Source of the DNA: Asterias amurensis
Taxonomy: Eukaryota; Echinodermata; Asteroidea; Forcipulatida; Asteriidae
Direction: 5' to 3'
DNA length: 64,000 bases
Assembly: GCF_032118995.1 (NCBI RefSeq)
Contig: NC_092659.1
Coordinates: forward strand, 10,085,177 to 10,149,176
The translations under genes and the position numbers were made by a program. A model generated the notes under the pieces. The model saw nothing but the letters and a program-made list of their open reading frames with translations. It made no database searches and was not told the origin of the DNA. Shown piece by piece: positions 23,078 through 34,207 of this stretch (the stretch's first letter is position 1; every line of letters begins with the position of its first letter).

Positions 23078-24550
23078 ATGAAGTTGCACTCCATTTTGTC
23101 CTCTGCTGTCTTCGGAGCTTTACTTTTCACCGTCTTGATCCCATCAACTGATGCAGTCACCTTTAATGTTAGCCACATCAACGAAGAAGATTACTTATTG
23201 GTCGATGAAGGGCAAGTACTTCCCATGAACATTACCATCTTTGATGGAGTACAGAGTGGAAAATTCAGTGTCAGATCTACAGATGAATTCATATTCGAGG
23301 TTGTCAACTCCACTGAAAACGAACTCTTGAGTAGCGATGAGCTACCGTTCACATTCACTGTTCACGTGCATGGCAAGTTTGTTGGTATAAAGGACATAGA
23401 GCTTGTTCTAACAAACTCATCCGATGTAACACCAGTGACAATTGGGATGTATCCAGTGAAGGTATTACGGGTACCAACCATCCTAGACGCCCTCTTTACA
23501 TACCTAATACTTGCATGGTTAGTACTCTCCTATGTCACTATGGGAGCCAAGATGCAACCTAAGATCATTTGGAGCAAGATGAAACCCCCATGGGGAATCT
23601 TGATTGGTATGCTTGGGCAATTCTTCCTTATGCCCCTTTGGGCATTTGCCCTGACTAAAATCTTTGCCTTGGACAGCGAGACGGCACTTGGTCTGACTTT
23701 TGTTGGTACGTGTCCGGGTGGTTGGTTAAGTAATATTTTCAGTCTTCTCCTAGACTGTGATTTTGTCTTAAGTCTGACCATGACCTTTTTCTCTACTGTC
23801 TTGGCACTTGGTATGATGCCCCTTAATCTGTTCATCTATGCATCAGCCATTGTTTCCGATAACTCTCAACTCCAGACTCCATTTACAGATCTTATAATCC
23901 AGCTTATTCTCCTCATAATTCCCGTCGGCATTGGAATGGGTCTCTGCTATAAGTTCATTAAGTTCCGCAAGATTTGTGAGAAGCTTTTGAAGCCGTTTGC
24001 TGGTGTTCTCATCGTCTTGGCTCTTGGCCTAGGGATTCCATCCCAGCTCTACATCTTCCAGTCACCATGGCAGGTATGGGTTGTTGCCGCTCTCCTCCCA
24101 GTGGGAGGGGTCATAGCGGGGGCGTCGATAGCCAAGATAGCCTGTCTCCCCAAGAAGTCTGTCATTACTGTGGCTTTAGAGACGGGAGCACAGAACAGCC
24201 TTCTCGCTAAGACCATGTTGGATCTATTCTATCCTCGCCCAGAGTCGGATCTTGTTGGTCGGGTAGCTCTGATGATCAGCCTAATTAGTCTGCTAGAAGG
24301 TACTGTGGCTACCTTAGGCTATGTAGGTATCAGATATGTTTGCTGCCCAAAGAAGGAAGATGAAGATGATTTAGTGGAGCAAGATGATAAGAATGAAAAG
24401 AAGGTTGATGTTGAGAAAGGTGCAGGCGCTAAGGGTGACACCAAGAAGGAAGAATCTTCCCAGACAAAGTTTCCTGATGATGAACCAGCAGATCAAGCCC
24501 ATGTCAATCCAGTGTTTGACGATAATGAAGCAACCACACATGATCTTTAA
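23078..24550 (+). CDS. SLC10-family sodium-dependent (bile acid-like) transporter
   Basis: Single-exon CDS for 490 residues. Residues 1-26 are a signal peptide. Residues 27 to about 130 form an extracellular region with N-glycosylation sequons at N30, N51, N77 and N113. About nine or ten membrane helices run from residue 135 to 420, followed by an acidic/lysine-rich cytoplasmic tail. Family motifs: GTCPGGWLSN at 210-219 (NTCP has GCCPGGNLSN), ALGMMPLNLFIY at 243-254, and ETGAQN at 368-373, whose E and Q correspond to sodium ligands in the family. The long N-terminal domain is more like SLC10A3/A5 (P3-type) than NTCP or ASBT, but the sodium-site residues are kept. The substrate cannot be told. 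An upstream TTG in the same frame is not a start; ATG 23078 begins the signal peptide. Confidence 0.93.
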   Translation: MKLHSILSSAVFGALLFTVLIPSTDAVTFNVSHINEEDYLLVDEGQVLPMNITIFDGVQSGKFSVRSTDEFIFEVVNSTENELLSSDELPFTFTVHVHGKFVGIKDIELVLTNSSDVTPVTIGMYPVKVLRVPTILDALFTYLILAWLVLSYVTMGAKMQPKIIWSKMKPPWGILIGMLGQFFLMPLWAFALTKIFALDSETALGLTFVGTCPGGWLSNIFSLLLDCDFVLSLTMTFFSTVLALGMMPLNLFIYASAIVSDNSQLQTPFTDLIIQLILLIIPVGIGMGLCYKFIKFRKICEKLLKPFAGVLIVLALGLGIPSQLYIFQSPWQVWVVAALLPVGGVIAGASIAKIACLPKKSVITVALETGAQNSLLAKTMLDLFYPRPESDLVGRVALMISLISLLEGTVATLGYVGIRYVCCPKKEDEDDLVEQDDKNEKKVDVEKGAGAKGDTKKEESSQTKFPDDEPADQAHVNPVFDDNEATTHDL

Positions 24551-24555
24551 TCTAT

Positions 24556-24996
24556 GAGTACGTTCGATTAGCTTCCCTGGGTCGACCCCGGTCTGCCCCG
24601 GTGCGTTCAAATAGCTTCCAGGGGCTCACCGGGTCAGCCCCTAGTACCCTGCCTGTGGAACGGATCACTTGGGGGCAGGGCCCAATTTCATAGAGCTGCT
24701 TCAGCAAAACATTGTGCTGAAGGAAAACATTCATTGCTTAGTAAAATCAGATTACCGGCCAAGACTCCACTCAATTGTAATGCTAAGTAAACAACAGCTT
24801 AATACTAGTCATAAGCAATGTATGTGTCAGGAAATTTTGGCCAGTAACATGTGTAAAATAAGGGAGCTATTTTCTTGCTTAAGCAACTTTTTTGCTTAAG
24901 CAGCTCTATGAAATTGGCCCCTGGTCAGAGGTGCATGACGTCACCACGAGAGGGTGAGTGATCGTTCAATTCGCTCTTGGCAGGGGCTCACCCGAG
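24556..24996. mobile_element. MITE family E copy, interrupted, right end lost
   Basis: GTACGTTCGATTAGCTTCCC begins 5 bp after the SLC10 stop codon. The E sequence runs to 24677, is broken by a nested F hairpin, and resumes CTGGTCAGAGGTGCATGACG to 24996. The 3' UTR of the transporter mRNA therefore almost certainly starts inside this element. Confidence 0.85.
24678..24921. mobile_element. MITE family F hairpin nested in E
   Basis: Ends GGGCCCAATTTCATAGAGCT and CAGCTCTATGAAATTGGCCC are inverted; inside, TGCTTAAGCAA words repeat. It clearly interrupts the E element, so F inserted later. Confidence 0.88.
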
Positions 24997-25057
24997 TAAA
25001 CCCTATTTTCCTCTCATCACATTAAATTTATTGTATGCAATCGCAACTTGACCAAGA

Positions 25058-25240
25058 GATGAGTAATTACCAATAGTGTCCACTGCCTTTAATAGATGTT
25101 AAATAGTTGGTAAGACACTGCTCTAAAATGCAAAGGTCATGGGTTTGAATTCCACCCGAGTAATATGACTGTGATTTTGTTTTCACAACTCGGGAAAGTA
25201 CCGAGTATGTACAGTGCTAACACACACGGTGTATATGGGT
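25058..25240. mobile_element. Family A end fragment plus tRNA-like SINE
   Basis: 25058-25092 is a lone A right end (ACCAATAGTGTCCACTGCCT). It is followed by a SINE head with A-box-like TTGGTAAGACACTGC and B-box-like GGGTTTGAATTCCACC. A related head lies inverted at 57297-57420. Confidence 0.6.
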
Positions 25241-25926
25241 TAAACAAACTGCATAATCAAGAATGTCACTTGTTATAAAACTGGTAATCCCTCTGAAAAG
25301 AACATTACAGAATTGGTCAGAAACAAAAATCGTGAAGATCACAGATTTACATAAAACTTACACGGTCTATAACGATGATGATATACAAATATAAAAAAAT
25401 CCATTGACTCTAATATGCATTTAAGAAGAGCAACAAGAACAACAAAGCAAAGCTAACTAAATAACATGACAAGTGTGGTTTCGATGGTGTAGGTGGACTT
25501 CATGAGTTAATAATTAAATATTATAGCTGTGGGTGTGGCTTTTTTAAAGTTTAATTAGACCACTCATTTCACATATAATGGGTAAATCTTGTTGACTTTC
25601 CACTTCGAAGTTTAAAATCAACATCAAAACCCGATTAGCAAAGGCTATTGTGATAATATTCTATTGGTTTGAACTGGAGAAATCCCACAAATGTTTAGTT
25701 AAGATTGTTCAAAATAGAGACACCAAACCATTAGCAATGGAACCAAGTGGAAAACAATTGATAAGAAAGTTTGCATCATTTAGATCTGTGCCCTTTGTTG
25801 TCATAGATTCAGGGTCACTAGGAAACGAGATAAGAAAACCACGAAATTAATAAGGAGTTCATTTTCATATCAAATTGAAAACTTTGTATATGGTCAACTG
25901 CTTTATAAAATCACTTAATCATATTG
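25241..25926. other. AT-rich intergenic, nothing recognised
   Basis: No family repeat, ORF of note or hairpin was seen. Confidence 0.4.
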
Positions 25927-26298
25927 TTAGGCACTGCACACGTTTGGTAATTGCTAAAAACATATAAAAAATTAGCATAACAATTTACTTCGAGCAACGG
26001 AGAGCTGTTTATAATATAAAACATTGTGACAAACGACTCCCTCTGAAGTAACGTAGTTTTTGAGAAATGGGTAATTTCTCATCAAAATAATACAAGACTT
26101 CTGGCCAGAAGTCTTTTATTCCTATCTGAAAGCAAGCTAATTTGTACAACATGGGTGTTTTTTCTTTCATCATTTTCTTGCTTCTTCAAATACCAATATT
26201 GAGCCCTAATTTTCACAGGTTTGTTATTTTATGCATATGTTGGAATACGCCAAGCAAGAATACTGGTCTCTGACAATTATCAAAAATAGTGCCTTTAA
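25927..26298. mobile_element. MITE family A, hairpin-variant copy
   Basis: GGCACTGCACACGTTTGGTA at the left, ATAGTGCCTTTAA at the right. The central hairpin is AGACTTCTGGCCAGAAGTCT. Confidence 0.8.
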
Positions 26299-26724
26299 AG
26301 ATGCAGAAGTAATTCCTTGCTAACAAGTAAAATTATGTACATTTACATTCAAAACGTGAGAGCCATGTGTTGATAATGATATTGCTTGCATATAGAAAGC
26401 AAAGCAAGAGTGCTTGCATAGAAAGCAAGAGTAAAAACACGTTTTTTGACGTTCACGTTCACGTTTCAGCTCGCGTAACGTGTTGCCAAACCTCGCTAGT
26501 ATTAGGATGTGATTGTATAAATCAATACAGCCATACGATTAACAAAATTGGTTTAAATTAGTTCAAAAAAATAGTTTATGTTAAAGTAAATTATTATGAT
26601 TTAATACACAAAGGCTTTCATATAATGAATACATAATTGATATGTATGTACAGGTAGTACATGAATCCAAAGGCAATCTGTCTAAACTCGCTTGAACAAC
26701 ATTTAATTGTTCTTGTTTCAAATG

Positions 26725-26949
26725 TCACACCATAGTTGTGTACTTTCAGATGCTTGATTTCGGGACCTCAAAATCTAATTCTGAGGTCTTGAAAACTCGT
26801 GGAAAATTACCACTTTCTCGAAAATTACTTTAATTCAGAGGGAGCCGTTTTATACTATCAACAGCTCGTCATTTCTCGTTACCAATTAAAGTGTTATGTT
26901 AATAATAATTATTTATTTAGTTGTTACCAACAGTGTCCACTGCCTTTAA
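26725..26949. mobile_element. MITE family A, half copy
   Basis: Starts inside at CCATAGTTGTGTACTTTCAG, includes the CGGGACCTC hairpin, and ends CAGTGTCCACTGCCTTTAA. It is fused directly to the next A copy. Confidence 0.75.
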
Positions 26950-27240
26950 TTAATTATTAGCATAAAACCTTACTTGGTAACGAGTAATGGGGAGAGGTTG
27001 ATAGTATTAACAATTGCGAGAAACGGCTCCCTCTGAAGTAATTTTCCATGATTTTGAGACCTCAGAGTTAAATTTTGAGGTCACGAAATCAAGAACACAA
27101 CTTCGTGTTACAAGGGTTCTCCTTATTATCTCGCAAGTGAGCTCAAATTGTCAAAGGTTTGTTATTTTTTGCATATGTTGAGATACACCAAGTGAGAAGA
27201 CTGGTCTTTTACAGTTACCAATATTGTCTAGTGTCTTTAA
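26950..27240. mobile_element. MITE family A, left end missing
   Basis: Begins ATTATTAGCATAAAACCTTA and ends TATTGTCTAGTGTCTTTAA. Head-to-tail contact with the preceding copy suggests recombination between two elements. Confidence 0.75.
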
Positions 27241-27594
27241 AGTACAGGAGAATCAAACACCCCTGCTGCTGAGTTTGGATGGGTTGAGAATGGAAGTAGA
27301 AGTTTATATAAATATTACTTGTTATCTGTGCATTTTATTACAATTGAGAGTATATTATGCTTTGACAATAGTTAGAGTAGATCAAGAGTACTAACAGAAA
27401 TAATCCTTGCATATAAATGTTTTTAAAGGTAGTAATTGATTGGAAATCCCTAACTAAGAGACTTTGATATAAACATGTACAAGTACACCTCATTTTACTT
27501 GATTTTAATTTGAACAAAATGTGGAAAAAATGATTTGTGTTTTACAAATACCCCGACCCGGGTCCTTTGAAAAAAAATCCACATGCATTTTACT

Positions 27595-27655
27595 CAGTTA
27601 GGATTTGAACCAACGACTTTTACAGACGAGCAGATGTCTTTCCACAAGACCTATA
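27595..27655 (-). mobile_element. tRNA-like SINE remnant
   Basis: Minus-strand GGTTCAAATCCTAACTGAG resembles a B box with T-arm, followed by a degraded anticodon region. Too incomplete for a tRNA gene. Confidence 0.4.
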
Positions 27656-27659
27656 GTAG

Positions 27660-27910
27660 CGAGAGACGTGCTCCCTAAATGTAAAAGAATGAAAAACACC
27701 ACTCTTTACATTTCGAGTTGTCCCTCAAATGACTCTTTAAAAAGAGTGGTGGTTAGTTCACTCTTCTAGAGGGGTTTCAATCCAGGAAAACTTAAAAACT
27801 TGCAAAATTCAATCAAAAAGAGTGTAACACTACTCAAAACTGAGTTGTCGTTCATATGGCTCTTTAAAGAGTGCCCTTTCACTCTTTTGCATTTGGAGAG
27901 TATTTTTTTT
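27660..27910. mobile_element. MITE family D copy
   Basis: GACGTGCTCCCTAAATGTAA at the left and GCATTTGGAGAGTA at the right, with ACTCTTT/AAAGAGT words throughout and GGTTTCAATCCAGGA in the centre (compare GTCCTGGTGTGAAACCC at 14598). Confidence 0.65.
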
Positions 27911-28454
27911 TCAACAGGACACAGGAAAGTGATGAGAGAATACAAAATTTTAACACACAACGATGTATGGTTAATTGGTTAATAATATAACTAGTTTTCT
28001 TAACTGCTAATGCAGATTAATTAACATCTATAAAAAGGTGGAGTATATAAAGATTTTACAAGTACACATGTTAAGGCCTACTTTTTGCATTAAAGTAACT
28101 ATTAAACGTCTTATAACGGATCAATTTTTATAGAATGAGCTTTAAATCAAAACAAATTCAGGAAGTATTTTTTATGGTATTTTACAAATTCAAATAAAAT
28201 GACATTATAAGATTTAAAAGATAATGCGTATAAGGTTGTTATTGTCCCATCGCGCGTCTTTTACCTCCTTCAAGTCTTTGTCTGTTTGAAGGAGCCCGAT
28301 CCCAACTTGCCCTGTACAAGGTGTAGCAACCATTCGTGTCGGGCGGAGAACTTTACCCTCAGGATCATTGAACTAGGTCTGGCAATTGGTATGGGAGACT
28401 GAACCATGACCGGCTTGACAGGAAAGCTTTTCCCTGCACGGGGAATCAATAATT
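27911..28454. other. Intergenic, nothing recognised
   Basis: 28240-28440 is somewhat GC-richer (TCGGGCGGAGAACTTTACCC) without ORF, domain or repeat match in this window. Confidence 0.35.
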
Positions 28455-28800
28455 AATTTCGAGCCATCCTGAAAAGCCGAATTAAGACCGAGTCACACTA
28501 CAGCGATAACGAAAACGATAACGACGCAAAAAGAACGCATTCTATTGGTTGAATTGCTCCAAGCAGAATACGCTTATTCAACCAATAGAGGGCGTGCCTT
28601 GTAATCAGCCTTGTTTTCGCTCTCGTTATCGAAGCCAGTGTGACCGGGTCTTTAACGCGATTACTTCATGCGGATACCCCATTAAGTATGCTGGTGCAAA
28701 TTTGAACTCCTTTACTATCATATTTTGGGTGTAATCGAAAAAAAATTGTCAAATTATGACGTCACTTTTGCACCAAAAAGTTGTAATTCCCAAAGTTTTA
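28455..28800. mobile_element. Element L copy with nested hairpin
   Basis: TTTCGAGCCATCCTGAAAAG and later ATTATGACGTCACTTTTGCA recur in the same order at 29247-29340 and 34208-34505. The hairpin 28493-28655 (GAGTCACACTACAGCGATAA and TTATCGAAGCCAGTGTGACC) splits this copy. Confidence 0.65.
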
Positions 28801-29322
28801 CAAATTAAAAAATAATCACTATGTACTGATGAGCCGATGTGTCTATGGTCTAAGCTTTTATAAGAGTTCATGTTTATACCAGGTTATGTTATATAGGTTT
28901 TTCTGACAGCATTACGAGTATCAGAATCAGAATAAGTATCAGAAGCCCCCCTCAAAAGGAAAGACACTCGATCGCGCTACTATGGATAAAGCTTGGTGAT
29001 GTGTGGAACAATTTTGCGCCAGTGACATGATTGTGCCTTTAGGGTAAACAGTGTAGAACCACGTCACAGTACTAATGAAGAAAAATCATAGCAAGGATGA
29101 CGAGCCAGATAGTCTGAGTCTGGTGGTGTCAAAAAGTTCGTAGGAAAAATAATCTCGCATCCGGAAAAGCGCCCATACCTATGCGTGTGGGTATTGGCTC
29201 TTTTGTGGTACGGGGAAACAAAATGCGCCCAGGGAATACATTTTCAATTTTCGAGCCACCGAAAAGCCTAATTTGCTTGTGTGATTCGACGATTTTTGGT
29301 CAAATTATGACGTCACTTTTGC

Positions 29323-30725
29323 ACCAGATAGTTGCAATTCAGTCTTTTGTAAGATGCCTATTGTCAAAACACCTTTTATCTATCTATGTTTCTAAACAGC
29401 AACCCGTCATTTTCTCTTTCTAAAAACGAAAACCAAACTACCACCCACTGTTTCAATGTCAAACCCGTTAAATCAATGCTAATACAGGAGCAAAAACTAC
29501 CCCGTTCACACATCTGCAGGAGGGACAGAACAAAACATACAAGAAAACCGAAACAAACCCCCACAAACACACCAACCTGTGACAACTTTTTCCTGTTTTG
29601 CAATCGGAAGGAAACAAATAATGTGGTTCAAACCCACATGGACAACTCATTTCGTGTATTTAGAATGGAATGAACATCTTATTTTCTCATTTCTCCACAT
29701 TTGGAAAGAGAAACACGACTATATCTACAAGCAAGCAAACAAACACAAACTTGCCATGGATTCCAGAATATCTTTCAGTTTCCCGCGCATCTGTTTGAGA
29801 CCCACCCGAACCAGAGTAGACCACCACATTAATACCCTCTTTGTGAACACAAAGGAATCCCACATCCAATCAACCCCTGACGCATGCCCACACCTGAGTG
29901 ATCTAGCCCACGTCCGCACTGTTAGTACATAGACACTTTGACCGCGACAATAACGCCACTGACCTCTGTCATCATGTCTACCAAACTTAGCAAGTCCCTG
30001 AAGCGCCACAGCAAAATCAAGAATCTACCTTCAACTTCAAGCCCGAAGATCCAGGATCCACCGTCTCCCGCATCCTCTTCAGCTGGCAGTGATGACACAC
30101 AGTTTGACCGTCTGGTGAACTCCTTTCAAGCCCATTGCAGGGACATGATTGACAAGATCGCATCCGAAACCCCTGTACCTCGATTAAGACTCTCTGAAAC
30201 TGATTTCAATTTTGTAAAACGTCTGGCGGAACTCGTGAACAAACTCACAGCCGCCAGAAGTCACATTACAACACAATTATCAGTCTTCAATAAGTCGATC
30301 AAAACCAACAAGCCGCCGACGTACTTCATGCACACAGCCAGGCCACCACACCCACACCGAGGCATGACTTTCCAACCATCATTTTTAGAGGATTGGAATC
30401 GACTTACATCGAAGGCATCTTTGGTACTCGTCAGGCTGGCCATTGATGAGTACACGCACCAAGCCCAAGTGATCGAGGAGAGCATAGAGGTGGCCATGAA
30501 GTCTGCAAGAAGCGAGCTGGTAGCAAAATTCAAGGCACAAGAACTACGGACAGCCACGCAACTATTCAGTTACTTTATACGGCCCAGAACATCTGCGGAC
30601 AAAGGTACCAAGAGGAAACGTGAGACATAGAAACTTGTCATACAAACAAACTGGTCCTTTTCAGGACCAACCCATCTTCCATAGAGAGACATATCATTGA
30701 GTTGTCAACTGTTATTTAAAATAGC
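29323..30725 (+). mobile_element. Left arm of large inverted duplication
   Basis: Matches 32862-34060 in reverse. Landmarks are ATAGTTGCAATTCAGT at the outer end, CACCTTTTATCTATC, AAAAACGAAAACCAA, the ORF at 29974, and TCCATAGAGAGACATATCAT near the inner end. It probably represents one full copy of an unclassified mobile element about 1.4 kb long. Confidence 0.75.
29974..30630 (+). CDS. Unrecognised 218-residue ORF of a repeated element
   Basis: Begins ATG (MSTKLSKSLKRHSKIK) and ends with a basic tail GTKRKRE that looks like a nuclear localisation signal. A Ser/Pro-rich stretch lies at residues 19-38. The rest is predicted largely helical (e.g. FVKRLAELVNKLTAARSH near 80-97, IEESIEVAMKSARSELVAKF near 168-186). 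I recognise no enzyme motif: no DDE triad, reverse transcriptase or zinc finger. A shortened inverted copy at 32958-33296 keeps the start, both ends and the reading frame. It may be an accessory or gag-like protein of a transposable element; a host gene that became duplicated is less likely. Non-ATG extensions upstream are ignored because both copies share this ATG. Confidence 0.6.
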   Translation: MSTKLSKSLKRHSKIKNLPSTSSPKIQDPPSPASSSAGSDDTQFDRLVNSFQAHCRDMIDKIASETPVPRLRLSETDFNFVKRLAELVNKLTAARSHITTQLSVFNKSIKTNKPPTYFMHTARPPHPHRGMTFQPSFLEDWNRLTSKASLVLVRLAIDEYTHQAQVIEESIEVAMKSARSELVAKFKAQELRTATQLFSYFIRPRTSADKGTKRKRET

Positions 30726-30959
30726 ATATTTTACTACTTCTCTTACCATGCAGATTTAATCGGAAACCGATTTTGTTCATGTTTTGGGGGGCTTAAAATC
30801 TAAAATGTAGAAATCGGATCGAAATCGTCAGATATTCCCCGAACTATTCTTCACCACGCTGATGGCAGGCATGAACAAGTCTTGTCCCAAGACGTCAGTG
30901 ATAAACGAGTACAGTACATAATATACAGTACATACAGTGCTTACGATGACGAACTGTTC

Positions 30960-30974
30960 GTGGGGGGGGGGGGA
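30960..30974. repeat. Poly-G tract
   Basis: About a dozen consecutive G residues, a likely length-variable site. Confidence 0.8.
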
Positions 30975-31340
30975 GGAGACACGCACTTATTTATGTTGAT
31001 GTGACATTTCCTGGGCCTTTTACGAGGACCCGGACCCCATCCCACGCCGTAAAGCTTAACACCCGAATGCTGCATTGCCGATAGATTTGCACATCTCACA
31101 AGAGTGGGAGGGAGTGTCCCCAAACCACTTTTTAAAAAAATATCAAAAAAACAAAATCCCCATGTGTCTTCCCCAGTGTGCCTACCGTCCCGAAAAGACG
31201 GAATATAGGCTATTCGACCTCCCGCAGCTGCTTACATCCGGCCAACGCTGTGTAACCTTCTTCCATGGTGTAATGTACATGGGGATTGTATGCATGTGCA
31301 CTCTATCGTGAACTGGTGCCCGACTAATTTGTATGACAAT

Positions 31341-31996
31341 GGTAACCAACATCACAGCGATCGCATAACTCACTCGCTTTGCGTCCTCCAGAATTTTCAG
31401 TACCGACCTTTTTTCGTCCATCATTTAACGTTAGCATATTTTTTTAGCATTCAAACAAATTGTTTTTAAATATATTTGTTATACAGTATAACATAGATAT
31501 TGTCAGTTTGGTCAGTTTTGTGTCTGAAATTTCGTCGAGTTCCGGTTATTTCAGGGAACATGCGCCTCGCACAATCAATGACCTCGCACAGTAACCTTTG
31601 CCGCCAGATGAACTGAACTTCCGTTGGACTATGCGAGATCAATGCGAGTGTGAACGCGGCATAAAAATGGTAACCAACATCACAGCGATCGCATAACTCA
31701 CTCGCTTTGCGTCCTCCAGAATTTTCAGTACCGACCTTTTTTCGTCCATCATTTAACGTTAGCATATTTTTTTAGCATTCAAACAAATTGTTTTTAAATA
31801 TATTTGTTATACAGTATAACATAGATATTGTCAGTTTGGTCAGTTTTGTGTCTGAAATTTCGTCGAGTTCCGGTTATTTCAGGGAACATGCGCCTCGCAC
31901 AATCAATGACCTCGCACAGTAACCTTTGCCGCCAGATGAACTGAACTTCCGTTGGACTATGCGAGATCAATGCGAGTGTGAACGCGGCATAAAAAT
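31341..31996. repeat. 328-bp direct tandem duplication
   Basis: Units 31341-31668 and 31669-31996 read the same by eye, both starting GGTAACCAACATCACAGCGA and ending AACGCGGCATAAAAAT. It lies in the spacer of the inverted duplication. Near-identity points to a recent event or an assembly artefact. Confidence 0.9.
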
Positions 31997-32861
31997 GCTT
32001 GATCTCGCTTTCGGGATCTGATCCTCCTTGGATCCGTGTAGGAGGATCTAGTGTAAACGCGGTGCAAAGTAGGACGTTATCGCATGGAGCCGGATGTGGC
32101 TGCTAAAGGCCGTAGTAAACCCATTTAACGTGTTACATAATTGGGTCTCAGAATTCATAACTGCAATAAACCTATCTTTCTGAAAGTTTGTTTATACTAC
32201 TACTATACTATATAATGCTAATATGAGATGCTCACACCTATTTTTAAAAACATCCTACCTCTTATCTTGCTATTTTCTGTTAATTGACCATTGTTAGTTG
32301 CATCATGATGCTCTCCAATCCTACCTTTTGGTGCGGCCCTGTACTGTTACCGAACCACATTATGGTCCAGTAACTTATCCTTTCATACTAAACATCCTTT
32401 GTCCTCACCACTTTACTCTTATTAGTTCATAGCCACCAATTGTTTCTGAAATAGAAACTTTGATTGCCTGTATTTTTCCCGCTTCTTTCTGGATCATTCC
32501 CTTAATCCTTATCCCCTCTCTATTTCTGTAAATGGATATGTATTTGTTATTACTTGTTTTAAGCCTCTTGGATCGAAAGCTTAGGCCATCTACTCACTCA
32601 TTATGCAAATATGATATGATCACACTTTTTTGTCATCAGAGATGCAACCACGCGTTGATAAATCTGGAAAAAAAAACTGTGGTGACGTTTTGGACACACC
32701 CTTTGGGTCGCAATTTTTTTTTTTTTACTAGGCCCACTTGTAAACATTGAAAAAAATCGGTTTTCCGATTAAATTGGAAAAGTTGCATCACTGCATGGAA
32801 GAGAAGAGAAATTTGTTTATTGCTCATAAAATAAATACATGTACATTTAGTACATGTATAG
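31997..32861. other. Spacer of inverted duplication, nothing recognised
   Basis: AT-rich, with poly-T at 32710-32727. A small palindromic word, GATCCTCCTTGGATCC, is followed by GGAGGATC near 32021-32047. Confidence 0.4.
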
Positions 32862-34060
32862 CAATAACATTTATAACAGTTAGCAATTCAATGATATGTC
32901 TCTCTATGGAAGATGGGTTGGTCCTGAAAAGGACCAGTTTGCTTGTTTGACGAGTTTCTATCTCTCACGTTTCCTCTTGGTACCTTTGTCCGCAGATGTT
33001 CTGGGCCGTGTAAAGTAACTGAATAGTTGCGTGGCTGTCCGTAGTTCTTGTGCCTTGAATATTGCTACCGCAAAAGAGAGTCTTAATCGAGCTACAGGGG
33101 TATCGGATGCGATCTTTTCCGTGATGTCCCTGCAATGGGCTTCAAAGGAGTTCACCAGACGGTCAAACTGTGTGTCATCACTGCAAGCTGAAGAGGATGC
33201 GGGAGACGGTGGATCCTGGATCTTCGGGATTGAAGTTGAAGGTAGATTGTTGATTTTACTGTGGCGCTTCAGGAACTTGCTAAGTTTGGTAGACATGATG
33301 ACAGTGCCATTGGTCGTGGTGACAGTGTTTATTTACCAACAGGGCGGACGTGGGCGTGATCACTCAGGTGTTGGCAAGCTTTATGTGGTTGCGAGTAGTT
33401 GATTGGTTGTGGGGTTCCTTTGTGTTTACATAGAGGGTTTTGTGGTCCAGTGGTTCCGGTGGCTTTCAAAAAGATGCGCGGGAAAACTGATTGTGATATT
33501 TCTTCATTCCTTGGCAAGTTTGTGTTTGTTTGCTTGAAGAAACTGTCGTTGTTTTCTTTACAAATGTGGAGAAATGAGAAAATAAAACATTTATTCCATT
33601 TCTAAAAAACGCAATGAGTTGTCCATGTGGGTTTGAGCCAGGTTATTTGTTTCCTTCCAGTTGCAAAACAGGAAATATATGTCACGGGTTGGTGTGTGTG
33701 TGTGGGGGGGGGGGGCTGTTTTGGTTTTCTGGTATGTTGAGCAAGTATTTCTGTTTTGTCCCTGTGTGAACGGGGGTAGTTTTTGCTTGTTTTTTCCTAT
33801 TTTATAAGATGCTTTGTGGTACTGAACCATAATTTCAGAGGAATTTGTTATATAAAATCCCGTTCGCGGGTATATGAAGGATGTGGTACCTTGTAACGTA
33901 TTGGCATTGATTGGACGGGTTTGACATCGAAACAGTGGTTGGTGGGTTGGTTTTCGTTTTTAGAAAAAAAAACCGGATTGCTGTTATAAATAGATTGATA
34001 GATAAAAGGTTTATTAACAATAGCCATCACAGCATACAACTGAATTGCAACTATGATACA
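32862..34060 (-). mobile_element. Right arm of large inverted duplication (deleted copy)
   Basis: Reverse complement of 29323-30725 with one internal deletion of roughly 320 bp in the ORF and scattered differences. Includes GGTTGGTCCTGAAAAGGACC near the inner end. Confidence 0.75.
32958..33296 (-). pseudogene. Internally deleted copy of the 218-residue ORF
   Basis: 112 codons from ATG at 33296. It is collinear with the full copy through residue 74 (PVARLRLS), then jumps to FKAQELRTATQLFSYF and the KGTKRKRER tail. About 107 residues are missing, but the frame is kept across the junction. Called a pseudogene because the helical middle is gone. Equally it could be a working short form, since the frame and start are intact. 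Confidence 0.6.
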
Positions 34061-34207
34061 ACATATAAAAGGTTAAAAGGAAATCATTAAGAGAACAACA
34101 ATATTATATACAATAACTATATAAAATTCGCAAGCAAAAAGGGGAATAAAAAACAAAAAGCAACATCATACTACGTACGTTACTGATTGCCTAGGGTGAT
34201 CTCTGTG

